Source: Alkalihalobacillus bogoriensis ATCC BAA-922
GTDB taxonomy: Bacteria; Bacillota; Bacilli; Bacillales; Bacillaceae_F
NCBI RefSeq assembly: GCF_000621445.1
Contig: NZ_JHYI01000031.1
Location: 1 to 60,621 of the forward strand
Length of the DNA stretch: 60,621 nt
Direction: 5' to 3'
Each line of letters begins with the position of its first letter. The stretch's first letter is position 1. Below, piece after piece: positions 25,656 through 36,742 of this stretch. The translations under genes were made by a program, and so were the position numbers. The notes below the pieces were generated by a model. It was not told the DNA's origin and did no database searches. It worked only from the letters and a program-made list of their open reading frames with translations.

Positions 25656-26240
25656 TTACGAGAAATGAGAATTAATTGTCTCTTCAACTTTGTTTAACAT
25701 TTCTTTATACGCTTCTTCATTAACTATACCAATGCTTCCAAATAGTAGATGCTCAATAGGTTCAATTCCGGAGAATTCAAAAATTCCAATGTCAGAGGTC
25801 ATTTTCAGACCTGCTGTCATACCAATCTCATCATACTCCTCAGTTGGAGTTCCATGAGTATTAATGATAAGTCCTTTTTTTCCTTTCAACAGTTTAATTA
25901 TACCTTCTTCACCAAAAGCATAAGCATATCCGTATGCAAATACTCGGTCTACATAACCTTTTAATATTGCTGGAAGACCCGTCCACCAGATAGGGTAAAT
26001 AAATGTTATGACATCTGCTTCATTAATAAATTCATGTTCCGTTCTGATATCCTTCGGAGTTTGACCTGCTTTCATTGCTACCGTATCTTTTGGTTGCAGC
26101 ACAGGTTGAAATTTTAGTTCATATAAATCACGTACAATAACCTCATGACCGTTCTTCTTTAGGGCACGAACTGTCGTATCCAATATAGCATGATTTAAAC
26201 TTTCAGGGTGTGGGTGTGCATAAACAATAAGATGTTTCAT
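25656..26240 (-). CDS. NAD(P)H:quinone oxidoreductase, flavodoxin-like
   Basis: A 194-residue protein of the Flavodoxin_2 family (YwrO/modulator-of-drug-activity type). VYAHPHPESLNHAI at the N-terminus, FIYPIWWTGLPAILKGYVDRV near residue 80 and a C-terminal region that closes the FMN/FAD site. Such enzymes reduce quinones by two electrons and protect against electrophiles. It is divergent from an HxlR regulator with 140 bases between. The surrounding DNA is more AT-rich than its neighbours, suggesting acquisition. Confidence 0.9.
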   Translation of the reverse strand: MKHLIVYAHPHPESLNHAILDTTVRALKKNGHEVIVRDLYELKFQPVLQPKDTVAMKAGQTPKDIRTEHEFINEADVITFIYPIWWTGLPAILKGYVDRVFAYGYAYAFGEEGIIKLLKGKKGLIINTHGTPTEEYDEIGMTAGLKMTSDIGIFEFSGIEPIEHLLFGSIGIVNEEAYKEMLNKVEETINSHFS

Positions 26241-26312
26241 TGTAAATTACCTCCAAATATTTTTATATTTAATTATCAAGCTAATTCAAATATTATAAGA
26301 TTAAGGAATTTA

Positions 26313-26345
26313 TTGTAAGTAGTCATTTTTTTGTAACATAGTCAT
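26313..26345. promoter_or_regulatory. Direct repeat TTGTAAgTAGTCAT / TTGTAAcaTAGTCAT, possible HxlR site
   Basis: Two near-identical 14-15 base direct repeats (26313-26326 and 26331-26345) lie in the divergent promoter region between the reductase and hxlR genes. Binding is inference from position. Confidence 0.35.
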
Positions 26346-26380
26346 AAAATTAGTACCTTTAAGGAAGAGAGGCGTTTGTT

Positions 26381-26722
26381 ATGGCAAGAAGTTGGTTTAG
26401 TGAGCCACCTGAGGAACAAAAAGAGATCTGTCCAATTACACTAACTCAAAACTTAATTGCAGGAAGATGGAAAATCATCATTCTATGGCATTTAAGTGTA
26501 CAGACTAGGCGATTTAATGAACTCCAAAGATTATTACCTAACATTTCAAAAGGAATACTAGCACGTCAGTTAAGAGAATTAGAAGAAGATCAAATGGTTC
26601 ACAGAGAAGTTTATAAAGAAGTCCCTCCAAAAGTGGAATATTCACTAACTCCTAAAGGAAAAAGCTTTATCCCTATATTGGAAAGTATGGGTGAGTGGGG
26701 TGAAAAACATATAATGAGCTAA
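26381..26722 (+). CDS. HxlR-family transcriptional regulator
   Basis: A 113-residue winged-helix protein of the HxlR (MarR-like) group: CPITLTQNLIAGRWKIIILWHL, RRFNELQRLLPNISKGILARQL and a wing ending YSLTPKGK. The conserved Cys17 before Pro-Ile sits where YodB- and HypR-type regulators sense disulfide or quinone stress. Divergent from a quinone reductase, the classic arrangement for such a sensor (inference). Confidence 0.9.
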   Translation: MARSWFSEPPEEQKEICPITLTQNLIAGRWKIIILWHLSVQTRRFNELQRLLPNISKGILARQLRELEEDQMVHREVYKEVPPKVEYSLTPKGKSFIPILESMGEWGEKHIMS

Positions 26723-26740
26723 GATTCGTCATCTTATTTA

Positions 26741-26774
26741 AAAGCTAAGACTTAAATTTTTCTTAGCTTTTTCG
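26741..26774 (+). terminator. Terminator of the hxlR gene
   Basis: AAAGCTAAGA (26741-26750) pairs with TCTTAGCTTT (26761-26770), followed by Ts. Confidence 0.8.
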
Positions 26775-26841
26775 GATGTATACAAAAAAGCGTTACTGCT
26801 AGACAGCAGATACTTTTTATTGATTACTGAAAAAAATAGAA

Positions 26842-26868
26842 GAAGACGAACTTCAAAAGTTCGTCTTC
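26842..26868 (-). terminator. Terminator of the suf operon
   Basis: GAAGACGAAC (26842-26851) pairs with GTTCGTCTTC (26859-26868); T-rich sequence follows on the minus strand. Confidence 0.85.
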
Positions 26869-26883
26869 TCCATTTCGTACTCA

Positions 26884-28281
26884 TTATCCAATAGACCCTT
26901 CCATCTCGAACTTGATTAAACGGTTCATTTCAACCGCATATTCCATTGGAAGTTCTTTTGTAAATGGCTCGATAAAGCCCATTACGATCATTTCTGTTGC
27001 TTCTTCCTCAGACAATCCACGACTCATGAGGTAGAACAATTGGTCCTCAGATACTTTTGAAACAGTCGCTTCATGTTCAAGTGTAATGTTGTTATTTAAA
27101 ATTTCGTTGTAAGGAATTGTATCAGACGTCGATTGGTTATCTAGAATTAACGTATCACACTCAATCTTCGCTTTAGAACCTTCTGATTTTCTTCCAAAGT
27201 GAGCAATTCCACGATATGTTACTTTACCACCATGTTTAGAAATGGATTTAGAAACAATCGTTGATGAACAATTTGGTGCAAGATGCATGACTTTTGCTCC
27301 TGCATCTTGGTGCTGGCCTTTTCCTGCAATCGCAATTGAAAGGATTGTTCCTTTTGCTCCTTCACCTTTCATAATAACGGCTGGATATTTCATCGTTAAT
27401 TTGGAACCGATGTTTCCATCGACCCATTCCATTGTTGCATTTTCATAGGCCACCGCACGTTTTGTAACAAGGTTATAAATGTTTGGAGCCCAGTTTTGAA
27501 TCGTCGTATAACGGCAATATGCGTTTTTCTTAACGATAATTTCAACAACCGCACTATGAAGTGAGTTTGTTGAGTAAACAGGCGCTGTACAACCTTCAAC
27601 ATAATGTACATGACTATCCTCATCTGCAATAATTAACGTACGCTCGAATTGTCCCATATTTTCAGAGTTAATACGGAAGTATGCTTGAAGTGGTGTTTCA
27701 CATTTTACTCCTTTAGGAATATAGATGAATGATCCACCAGACCATACCGCTGAATTTAACGCAGCAAATTTATTATCAGAAGGCGGAATAATTGTTCCAA
27801 AATGCTCTCTGAAAATTTCTTCATGCTCACGTAAAGCTGTATCAGTATCTTCAAAAACAATTCCTAAATCTTGAAGATCTTCTTTCATGTTATGGTAAAC
27901 AACTTCAGATTCATACTGAGCAGATACCCCAGCTAAATACTTTTGCTCTGCTTCTGGAATCCCTAACTTATCAAACGTATTTTTAATTTCTTCCGGAACT
28001 TCATCCCAAGACTTCTCGGACTTTTCAGACGGCTTAACATAATACGTAATGTCATCAAAGTTTAATTCAGCTAAATTACCTCCCCATTGAGGCATAGGCA
28101 TTTTATAAAACTGCTCCAACGATTTTAGACGGAAATCTAACATCCATTGTGGCTCTTTTTTCATGTTGGAAATTTCTTTCACGATCTCAGGTGTTAACCC
28201 TTTTTTTGAACGGAAAATCGATACATCTTTATCTCGAAACCCGTATTTATATTCACCGATTTCAGGCGCTTTCTTTGCCAT
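26884..28281 (-). CDS. sufB: Fe-S assembly scaffold subunit SufB
   Basis: Core scaffold of the SufBCD complex, on which clusters are built from sulfur supplied by SufS/SufU. The 465-residue protein has the family C-terminal beta-helix and the SufBD core, with Cys-containing [14 protein letters not shown] near 205, [15 protein letters not shown] near 345 and [16 protein letters not shown] precedes the ATG. Last gene of sufC-sufD-sufS-sufU-sufB, followed by a terminator. Confidence 0.97.
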   Translation of the reverse strand: MAKKAPEIGEYKYGFRDKDVSIFRSKKGLTPEIVKEISNMKKEPQWMLDFRLKSLEQFYKMPMPQWGGNLAELNFDDITYYVKPSEKSEKSWDEVPEEIKNTFDKLGIPEAEQKYLAGVSAQYESEVVYHNMKEDLQDLGIVFEDTDTALREHEEIFREHFGTIIPPSDNKFAALNSAVWSGGSFIYIPKGVKCETPLQAYFRINSENMGQFERTLIIADEDSHVHYVEGCTAPVYSTNSLHSAVVEIIVKKNAYCRYTTIQNWAPNIYNLVTKRAVAYENATMEWVDGNIGSKLTMKYPAVIMKGEGAKGTILSIAIAGKGQHQDAGAKVMHLAPNCSSTIVSKSISKHGGKVTYRGIAHFGRKSEGSKAKIECDTLILDNQSTSDTIPYNEILNNNITLEHEATVSKVSEDQLFYLMSRGLSEEEATEMIVMGFIEPFTKELPMEYAVEMNRLIKFEMEGSIG

Positions 28282-28329
28282 GTGAAACCCTCCTTTTAGT
28301 TGTTGACCATTGACTATCCAGCTGTTCTC

Positions 28330-31296
<2,967 letters not shown>

Positions 31297-31315
31297 GAAT
31301 ATCCCTCCTTGCGGC

Positions 31316-32095
31316 CTATGCTTGAACTTTTTCGTCTTCGATTCCTAATTCTTCCTTAATCCAATCGTATCCTTCTGCTTCTAGACGCTCTGCTAACTCG
31401 GCACCACCTGATTTTACAATACGACCTTGCATCATAACATGGACTTTATCTGGCGTGATGTAATTTAATAGACGTTGGTAGTGAGTGATGATTAAGCAAC
31501 CAAACTCTTCTCCACGCATTTCATTAACACCTTTCGACACTACTTTTAATGCATCAATATCAAGACCTGAATCAATTTCATCTAATATCGCAATTTTTGG
31601 CTCAAGCATTAATAATTGTAAAATTTCATTTCTTTTCTTTTCTCCACCAGAAAACCCTTCGTTTAAATATCGTTGAGCAAATTCTTGATTCATTTCTAGT
31701 AAGTCCATTTTTTTATCAAGTTGACGAATAAATTTCATTAATGAAATTTCGTCTCCTTCTTCACGTTTAGCGTTGATTGCCGAACGTAAGAAGTCCGCGT
31801 TTGTAATTCCACTAATTTCACTTGGATATTGCATTGCTAAAAACAGTCCAGCTTGAGCACGCTCATCAACTTCCATTTCAAGTAAATCTTCTCCGTTAAA
31901 TATTACCGTACCACCTGTAATTTCATACTTTGGATGACCCATTAAAGCTGATGCTAATGTTGATTTACCAGTTCCATTTGGTCCCATAATTGCATGGATT
32001 TCTCCACCTTTAATTTCTAGATTGAAATCCTTTAAGATTTGTTTCCCTTCGATTTCGACTTGAAGATTTTCAATTTTTAAATACGGTGCTGACAT
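31316..32095 (-). CDS. sufC: Fe-S assembly ATPase SufC
   Basis: ABC-type ATPase that drives conformational change in SufBCD. 259 residues: Walker A GPNGTGKST near 39, signature FSGGEKKRNE near 148 and Walker B AILDEIDSGLD near 170. No membrane partner, as expected for SufC. First gene of the operon; GGAGGTAGTATCAA precedes the ATG. Confidence 0.97.
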   Translation of the reverse strand: MSAPYLKIENLQVEIEGKQILKDFNLEIKGGEIHAIMGPNGTGKSTLASALMGHPKYEITGGTVIFNGEDLLEMEVDERAQAGLFLAMQYPSEISGITNADFLRSAINAKREEGDEISLMKFIRQLDKKMDLLEMNQEFAQRYLNEGFSGGEKKRNEILQLLMLEPKIAILDEIDSGLDIDALKVVSKGVNEMRGEEFGCLIITHYQRLLNYITPDKVHVMMQGRIVKSGGAELAERLEAEGYDWIKEELGIEDEKVQA

Positions 32096-32164
32096 TTGAT
32101 ACTACCTCCAATTTTTATCATGAGTTTAGGCGTGACAACGGTTGTACACACTTCAATTTTAAAT

Positions 32165-32217
32165 TATTCTCATTCTATTCTCATTACAATCTTATACTAT
32201 TTCCAATGTTAGTTCAA
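32165..32217 (-). promoter_or_regulatory. suf operon promoter with tandem TATTCTCATT repeat
   Basis: On the minus strand TTGAAC (32217-32212) and TAAGAT (32194-32189) are 17 bases apart. Immediately downstream, over the expected start site, TATTCTCATT occurs twice (plus-strand 32165-32174 and 32176-32185) with an 11-base period. This is a likely repressor site; candidates are Fur or the SufR-like regulator encoded in this window. Confidence 0.5.
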
Positions 32218-32345
32218 GGCTTACGCTTTTCAGTTTACACTCTTTCTATAGTGTTAAGTATGTAAAACATAAAAATACTTAGACATATACTAGTCTCAAC
32301 ATTAAATTCCTTCCTCATTCAAAATCTTTTTTAAGTGAAAAAGAT

Positions 32346-32363
32346 GGTGCTAGTTACAGCACC
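32346..32363 (-). terminator. Terminator after the small gene at 32380
   Basis: GGTGCT (32346-32351) pairs with AGCACC (32358-32363); TTTTT follows on the minus strand. It lies 17 bases past a short open frame. Confidence 0.75.
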
Positions 32364-32379
32364 ACCTTTTCTGTTCATT

Positions 32380-32595
32380 TTATAATTGAGTTAGTATTTT
32401 TTTTGTTACTTCATACTCTTTATCCCGCTTTTTTTCTACTTCTAAGCGTTTCGTTAAGCTTCGGTTATACTCTGCATATCCCATACCGTGATTTCGTTGC
32501 ATTGCTTTTTCCATATCACTTGTGTACGTGGTCTTTATCAAGTTAGTAATCTGTACCAATCCCTTTCTTTTTTTGTACAGTAATAATCGTAACAT
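32380..32595 (-). CDS. Possible small basic protein, start uncertain
   Basis: A 71-codon frame whose second half looks protein-like: EKAMQRNHGMGYAEYNRSL, then a Lys/Glu-rich helix KRLEVEKKRDKEYEVTKK. A proper terminator follows directly, which favours a real gene. No start codon has a convincing ribosome-binding site; the ATG at 32514 would give 44 residues. No family recognised. The stretch 32096-32379 upstream of suf has no other gene. Confidence 0.4.
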   Translation of the reverse strand: MLRLLLYKKRKGLVQITNLIKTTYTSDMEKAMQRNHGMGYAEYNRSLTKRLEVEKKRDKEYEVTKKILTQL

Positions 32596-32718
32596 CTATA
32601 GATCTAACACCCAATCTCTATATAACGTCAGATTTTATACTATTTAGCGAAAGGTTGTGGTGAGAAAACCTAACATGGCGTTCTTCTACAATTGCTCTAC
32701 CATCCTGCTCAATTCTCT

Positions 32719-33090
32719 TTATTGTTTCATGTTTGAGGAATTAAGCTCACTAATCGCTTCCTGTACTAATGTCACGGCTTGACTCATAGCCGCTCCTCCA
32801 CCAAAGGCAGCTGTTACACCTACAGCCTCAAGAATTTCTTCTTCTGTACACCCTTGGTCTAAGCACCCTTTTGTATGATAAATGATGCAGTATTCATCTT
32901 GACCATAAATACTAATGCCAAGTGCAATTAATTGTTTTTCTTTTTTGGATAATTTACCTTCCGCAAAACAAGCTTCAGTAAAAGCATTGTATTGCTTTGC
33001 GATCTCTGGCATTTTTTGTGTGAATTGACCAAGTCCTTCTTTATAATCTTGTAGCGCCATTGTGATCATATTATCTTGTTGTTGTTCCAT
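32719..33090 (-). CDS. yurZ: Carboxymuconolactone decarboxylase-like protein YurZ (AhpD fold)
   Basis: A 123-residue AhpD-fold protein. The family core runs from residue 45: [40 protein letters not shown]. Cys-X3-His occupies the position of the AhpD redox motif CxxC, so peroxidase-type activity is possible but unproven. The ATG at 33090 follows GAGGTG by 6 bases. Position between suf and the met genes matches B. subtilis yurZ. Divergent from the DoxX gene. Confidence 0.88.
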   Translation of the reverse strand: MEQQQDNMITMALQDYKEGLGQFTQKMPEIAKQYNAFTEACFAEGKLSKKEKQLIALGISIYGQDEYCIIYHTKGCLDQGCTEEEILEAVGVTAAFGGGAAMSQAVTLVQEAISELNSSNMKQ

Positions 33091-33273
33091 CTGTATCACC
33101 TCATGTTTTTATTTACAACGATAGTATGGTTTAATTCAGTTTTTCTCATTACAGATTTTGGTTTATTTTTAAATATGTCGAAAATATGAAAAACCGTGTG
33201 AAGAAAAGTGTGACAAACCGTTGAACTCCATTCCCTTATTTGAGAAGTCACGCTACAATAAAACTATAGAAAA

Positions 33274-33311
33274 TGTGAATTGTTTCACAAGGACATGTGA
33301 AGTGCTTCACA
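33274..33311. promoter_or_regulatory. Twin Rex/FNR-type operators upstream of doxX
   Basis: TGTGAATTGTTTCACA (33274-33289) and TGTGAAGTGCTTCACA (33296-33311) are two perfect-armed dyads of the form TGTGAA-N4-TTCACA with centres 22 bases apart. This is the Rex consensus and also fits the FNR consensus TGTGA-N6-TCACA. A plausible -10 TATAGA (33265-33270) puts the first dyad over the start site. Confidence 0.7.
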
Positions 33312-33343
33312 GCTCTATAACTACTATCTTAGGAGGAATTCAT

Positions 33344-33880
33344 ATGTTTGGACAATTCTTACGTGAAAACAAATACGCTGCTATCATTTTATTCTTTATT
33401 CGTGTGTATCTCGGTTGGACTTGGTTAACAATTGGTTGGGGGAAAGTAACAGGTGATTTTAATGCCGCTGGTTATTTACAAGGGGCCGCTGCAAATCCAG
33501 TAATGCAAGGAGAAGCTGTTGTTTATCCTACGTATGTTGCATTTTTACAAAATTTCGCAATTCCAAATGCTGAGTTATTCAGCTTTATGGTTGCATGGGG
33601 TGAGCTATTAGTTGGATTAGGATTATTACTTGGCATTCTAACTACACCTGCTGCATTTTTCGGAGTCATGATGAACTTTGCCTTTATGTTTGCAGGAACT
33701 GTGTCTACTAACCCATGGATGATTTTACTTTCTATGTTTATTCTAGCTGCAGGGGCAAACGCAGGACGACTTGGCGGCGACCGTTATGTCATGCCTTATA
33801 TTAAAGAAAGAGTAAAAGCGATTCGTGAAAATAAAAAGAACAAACAACTACCAAAAGCTCCAACACCAATGGCGAGCTAA
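33344..33880 (+). CDS. DoxX-family membrane protein
   Basis: A 178-residue protein with four membrane segments (about residues 10-32, 72-95, 98-120, 122-142) of the DoxX/DoxD family. The relatives include the small subunit of thiosulfate:quinone oxidoreductase and uncharacterised redox-linked membrane proteins. A basic tail (KERVKAIRENKKNKQ) faces the cytoplasm. The ATG at 33344 follows AGGAGG; upstream codons overlap the operators and are spurious. The operators imply control by NADH/NAD or oxygen status. Confidence 0.85.
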   Translation: MFGQFLRENKYAAIILFFIRVYLGWTWLTIGWGKVTGDFNAAGYLQGAAANPVMQGEAVVYPTYVAFLQNFAIPNAELFSFMVAWGELLVGLGLLLGILTTPAAFFGVMMNFAFMFAGTVSTNPWMILLSMFILAAGANAGRLGGDRYVMPYIKERVKAIRENKKNKQLPKAPTPMAS

Positions 33881-33896
33881 TCAGGAAAAAACATGA

Positions 33897-33926
33897 AAAG
33901 ACTGAGTGATTTCTACTCAGTCTTTT
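33897..33926. terminator. Terminator between doxX and the next convergent gene
   Basis: AAAAGACTGAGT (33897-33908) pairs with ACTCAGTCTTTT (33915-33926); T runs lie on both sides. Confidence 0.88.
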
Positions 33927-33932
33927 TTGTGT

Positions 33933-34463
33933 TTACCAAGTTCCTTGCAATAGCGTCCGCTCTAAAATTGCAACGATGCTAGTTGTGATAACATTCGATA
34001 CTATAATAACAATCAGTAACCTTTTAGCGTTGGCGGCGTGTTTTTTAAGCAGATAATAAATAATTGGTGCTTCTATTATAATCGTTAAAAAAAGATATCC
34101 TAGTAACACAATATAATAGGGTCCTGATTGAAACGCTAAATACCAGGCATCAGCTAAATCAGTAGCAAACGGCTGCATTTCAAACATTCTCCAAACATAA
34201 GGAAAAAGAAATGACATAATATTTGCCAATATGATAAGTACAACCGCCTTTACTTTGATTGATAAGTCCTTTCCTAATGAACTTAAAAATAAAATGGCAA
34301 CAATTTCGATGAAAAGTGTAATACCAATTGCAAGGGGCAGTAATTCTTTCGGACTTGACGTTAACCATTGCCAAGATGAATTCGCATACACTGACACTTG
34401 AAAAATTAAAGTAAAAACACATAAGCACAAAACTACTTTAAGATTAAAACGATTCATTAACAT
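33933..34463 (-). CDS. Hypothetical integral membrane protein
   Basis: A 176-residue protein with about five hydrophobic segments, the first looking like a signal anchor (LKVVLCLCVFTLIFQV). Loops are short. No family motif recognised. I chose the ATG at 34463, 7 bases after AAGGTGG; the 32 codons upstream are basic and lack a site. It lies alone between doxX and the long hairpin array. Confidence 0.65.
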   Translation of the reverse strand: MLMNRFNLKVVLCLCVFTLIFQVSVYANSSWQWLTSSPKELLPLAIGITLFIEIVAILFLSSLGKDLSIKVKAVVLIILANIMSFLFPYVWRMFEMQPFATDLADAWYLAFQSGPYYIVLLGYLFLTIIIEAPIIYYLLKKHAANAKRLLIVIIVSNVITTSIVAILERTLLQGTW

Positions 34464-34699
34464 TTGTAGTCCACCTTTTTTGGTCGATGCGGTGGGTTTG
34501 ACGCATCTCTTCCTATGATATTTAGGAAAGAAGTGATAAACATGACAACGGTTTTGCATTCGTCAAATTTAAAACCAATTTTCCATATTAATATTGTGAT
34601 TTTACTCGATAGAACTACTTTTTTCTCGGGTATATTTACTTATTTTTCAAATTTAGTTATAAAAAGGGGTGATTTGATCTAGTTAGTCTGTATTCCGAT

Positions 34700-35110
34700 T
34701 AGTTTATGAACACTTTTCTTCGGGGTTTTCGCTCCTTTTGTTTAATAGCATTTTTCTATTGGACACTTCCCTCTGCTTTTGCCTTGTTTTGTCCTATAGA
34801 ACCCTTCTATTGGACACTTCTCTCACTTTCCGCTCCAATCTGTCCTTCATTAACTTTATGAAGAACACTTCTCCTCATTTTCCACTCGGTTTTGTCCTTC
34901 ATCGGCCTTATGAAGGACACTTCTCTTCATTTCCCGCTCCATTCTGTCCTTCATCGGCCTTATGAAGGACACTTTGCCTCATTTTCCACTCCATTTTGTC
35001 CTTCATCCACCTTATGAAGGACACTTCTCCTCATTTTCCACTCCATTTTGTCCTTCATCAGCCTTATGAAGGACACTTCTCCCCATTTCACACTTCATTT
35101 TGTCCTTCAT
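34700..35110. repeat. Family 4 hairpin array, long (52-bp period)
   Basis: GTCCTTCAT left arms start at 34842, 34894, 34946, 34998, 35050 and 35102, exactly 52 bases apart, each followed 7 bases later by ATGAAGGAC except the last. The array opens with the variant hairpin GTCCTATAGAA/TTCTATTGGAC (34791-34815). The 35-base spacers are themselves alike (CACTTCTCCTCATTTTCCAC type), so this is not CRISPR. 34464-34699 holds nothing recognisable. Confidence 0.9.
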
Positions 35111-35150
35111 AGAACAAAAACGCTCTCGCAACAGCTTTAAAAACAGCAAA

Positions 35151-35180
35151 AAACCCATTGGCATCATAACCAACGGGTTT
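35151..35180 (-). terminator. Terminator of the met transporter operon
   Basis: AAACCCATTGG (35151-35161) pairs with CCAACGGGTTT (35170-35180); a T run follows on the minus strand. Confidence 0.9.
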
Positions 35181-35191
35181 CAAGTCACAGA

Positions 35192-36046
35192 TTAGTCAAC
35201 CATGGGGATAACTGCACCGTTATATGTTTCGTTAATGAAGTTTACGATTTCTTCTGAACGTAATACTTCCACTAATGTTTGGAATTCTGGACGGTCTTTA
35301 TCTTCAGAACGAACAACAATTAAGTTCGGTTGAAGAACGTCTGCTCCCTCAAACGCAATACCGTATTTCTCGATGTCGACTCCGCCTTCAAGCGCGTAGT
35401 TCGTATTAATAACAACAGCATCGCCTTCACCATTTTCAAATGATGGTGCAAGAATTCTCGCTTCTACTAATGTAGAGAAATCAAGGTTTTTTGGATTTGC
35501 AACGATATTTTCTCTAGTCGCTAGTTCACCTTCAGCATTATCAAGCTCAATTAAACCTGCACGCTCAAAGATTGGCAAAATTCGGCCGTGGTCACTGATT
35601 GAATCACTCATGATAATTTTTGCTCCATCTGGAAGTTCATCTAAAGAACGATATTCTTTTGAATAAACACCAATTGGCTCTGCGTGGATCGCACCAACAC
35701 TTTCAAACTCATAACCATTTTCATCAATTTGCATTGCTAAATAGCCAGGTGTTTGGAAATAGTTTGCATCTAATTCACCATCACGTAATGTTTGGTTTGG
35801 TAAAATATAATCTTGGAATGTTTTAATTTCTAAATCAATGCCTTGTTCTGCTAGTAATGGTTTAGCTGCTTCTAACACTTCTGTATGAGGAACAGCTGAA
35901 GCACCTACTACTAATGTTACACGTTCTTCTTGCTCGCCTTCTCCTGCAGTATCACCTGCTTGTTGTTGTCCTTCATCATTTGCACCACACGCCACTAATG
36001 CGAGTGATAACGCTGCTGCTCCTACGAAACCAAATAGTTTCTTCAT
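35192..36046 (-). CDS. metQ: Methionine ABC transporter substrate-binding lipoprotein MetQ
   Basis: Captures methionine at the cell surface and hands it to MetN-MetP. The 284-residue NlpA-family protein has a signal peptide with lipobox ALVAC (Cys20), an acidic linker, and core motifs VVGASAVPHTEVLE, FQDYILPNQTL and ANYFQT. Last gene of metN-metP-metQ. Confidence 0.95.
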   Translation of the reverse strand: MKKLFGFVGAAALSLALVACGANDEGQQQAGDTAGEGEQEERVTLVVGASAVPHTEVLEAAKPLLAEQGIDLEIKTFQDYILPNQTLRDGELDANYFQTPGYLAMQIDENGYEFESVGAIHAEPIGVYSKEYRSLDELPDGAKIIMSDSISDHGRILPIFERAGLIELDNAEGELATRENIVANPKNLDFSTLVEARILAPSFENGEGDAVVINTNYALEGGVDIEKYGIAFEGADVLQPNLIVVRSEDKDRPEFQTLVEVLRSEEIVNFINETYNGAVIPMVD

Positions 36047-36064
36047 GAATAAATCCCCCTTAGG

Positions 36065-36742
36065 TTATCTTTTGTCTAATTTATTTGTGAAAAAATCACC
36101 AATCCATTGAATAATAAATACAACGATAAGGATTGCGATTGTTGCCACCAACGTCACTTGGAAGTTGTTCCGTTGAAATCCTTCCAAATAGGCAAAATGC
36201 CCGAGCCCCCCAGCTCCAATTACCCCTGCCATTGCCGTATAACTCACTAACGCAATGGCGGTTACCGTAATCCCTGAAATCAAAGCCGGTAATGATTCTG
36301 GAATGAGAACTTTCATTATAATTTGGCGATTTGTTGCGCCCATTGATTGGGCAGCTTCAATTACGCCTTTATCAATTTCTCGAAGGGCAATTTCAACCAT
36401 CCGGGCATAAAAAGGAGCTGCCCCGATAATTAATGCAGGTAACGCTGCATTTGCACCGAGAATTGATCCAACTACAAATCTTGTAAACGGAAATAATAAA
36501 ATAATTAAAATAATAAATGGGATCGAGCGAAAAATATTTACGACCGCTCCGATACAAGCATTGGCGATATCGTTTTCCCACAAATTCCCTTTCCCAGTTA
36601 AATAAAGAACGAGCCCAAGTAAAATTCCAAGAATAAAAGTAGCCAATACAGATATCGAGGTCATATACAACGTTTCAAGCGTCGCATCCCATAGTTGGTC
36701 CCATTTCATTTTGGCAAACCACTCAACGGTTGAATCAACCAT
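36065..36742 (-). CDS. metP: Methionine ABC transporter permease MetP (MetI)
   Basis: A 225-residue inner-membrane permease with five predicted segments. The cytoplasmic EAA loop is GVIEAAQSMGATNRQIIMKV near residue 140, which contacts MetN. The ATG follows GGAGGTGATCGAGA and overlaps the end of metN by 8 bases. Named metP in B. subtilis, metI elsewhere. Confidence 0.95.
   Translation of the reverse strand: MVDSTVEWFAKMKWDQLWDATLETLYMTSISVLATFILGILLGLVLYLTGKGNLWENDIANACIGAVVNIFRSIPFIILIILLFPFTRFVVGSILGANAALPALIIGAAPFYARMVEIALREIDKGVIEAAQSMGATNRQIIMKVLIPESLPALISGITVTAIALVSYTAMAGVIGAGGLGHFAYLEGFQRNNFQVTLVATIAILIVVFIIQWIGDFFTNKLDKR

Noticed and set aside
32600-32735. Short open frame after yurZ on the minus strand
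   Set aside because: About 38 codons without a start codon or ribosome-binding site; could be chance.
34842-35110. CRISPR array
   Set aside because: The palindromic repeats are regular, but the intervening 35-base segments are also similar to each other and there are no cas genes.
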